NCBI RefSeq assembly: GCF_014199415.1
Contig: NZ_JACIJN010000016.1
Coordinates: 1 to 41,489, forward strand
Source: Sphingomonas endophytica
GTDB lineage: Bacteria; Pseudomonadota; Alphaproteobacteria; Sphingomonadales; Sphingomonadaceae
DNA: 41,489 nucleotides
Direction: 5' to 3'
The position numbers were made by a program, and so were the translations under genes. Of the stretch, positions 41,412-41,489 are shown piece after piece; the stretch's first letter is position 1, and every line of letters starts with the position of its first letter. The notes beneath the pieces are model-generated. The model saw only the letters and a program-made list of their open reading frames with translations, made no database searches and was not told where the DNA came from.

Positions 41412-41489
41412 TGTGGATTCACATTCGAAGTGCAACGGGAAGAAGGCCTCAGCGGGGGTTTGGAAGCCGAGGCATTTTCTGGGTGTATG
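41412..41489 (-). mobile_element. Probable 3' end of an IS30-family transposase (partial)
   Basis: The minus-strand frame read from the right edge begins HTPRKCLGFQTPAEAFF, which matches the conserved C-terminal pattern of IS30-family transposases (RPRKxLGxxTPxE). The rest of the gene would lie beyond the window. Downstream the frame has no early stop; it runs through the R5 half copy and on antisense to the chemoreceptor gene, so the natural end of the transposase seems lost or altered. Recognition rests on about 15 residues. Confidence 0.6.

Overview
The window is GC-rich chromosomal DNA of an alphaproteobacterium, most likely a Sphingomonas-type member of the Sphingomonadales. The pointers are the F0 ATP synthase operon in alphaproteobacterial order (I, a, c, b', b) split from F1, a metZ-apaG pair, the ydbH-ynbE-ydbL trio, a pdxH / DnaJ-like / YihY / fabI neighbourhood, and several families of long palindromic intergenic repeats of the kind found in sphingomonads. 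No rRNA, tRNA, CRISPR array or complete mobile element was seen. The only mobile-element trace is the probable 3' end of an IS30-type transposase cut by the right edge.

Layout. 1-9.6 kb: a general-stress-type SDR oxidoreductase, a large MscS channel, a GGDEF-EAL protein and an MFS permease on the plus strand, then metZ, apaG and a LysR regulator on the minus strand. 9.7-12.2 kb: a PMT-family mannosyltransferase facing a GT2-GtrA fusion, a plausible lipid-linked sugar donor/acceptor pair. 12.3-25.1 kb: a long minus-strand run of leuB, recO, uvrC, a DUF885 protein, atpIBEF'F, and ydbL/ynbE/ydbH (outer-membrane lipid homeostasis). 25.2-28.3 kb: radC facing phzF-CDF-pdxH. 28.3-32.3 kb: a ParDE toxin-antitoxin pair followed by Ku and LigD, a complete two-protein NHEJ repair module. 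32.4-36.1 kb: a circularly permuted ATP-grasp/alpha-E fusion and a transglutaminase, a recurring gene partnership thought to act in peptide-bond chemistry. 36.1-39.4 kb: DnaJ-like, YihY, fabI and GNAT. 39.5-41.4 kb: a small membrane-associated protein translationally coupled to a chemoreceptor.

The least ordinary material lies between the genes and around the ATP-grasp gene. That gene has no ATG, GTG or TTG at its expected start; a perfect Shine-Dalgarno leads to a CTG. Its last 114 bp are repeated, in phase and without indels, 150 bp downstream on the far side of a palindromic repeat. At least five palindromic repeat families occupy the longer gaps. One of them (three 75-bp copies) always sits 12-36 nt before a start codon and shows a compensatory base-pair change, consistent with selection for an RNA or DNA hairpin. 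I saw no clearly new multi-gene system; the best candidates for something undescribed are these non-coding structures and the small gene coupled to the chemoreceptor.
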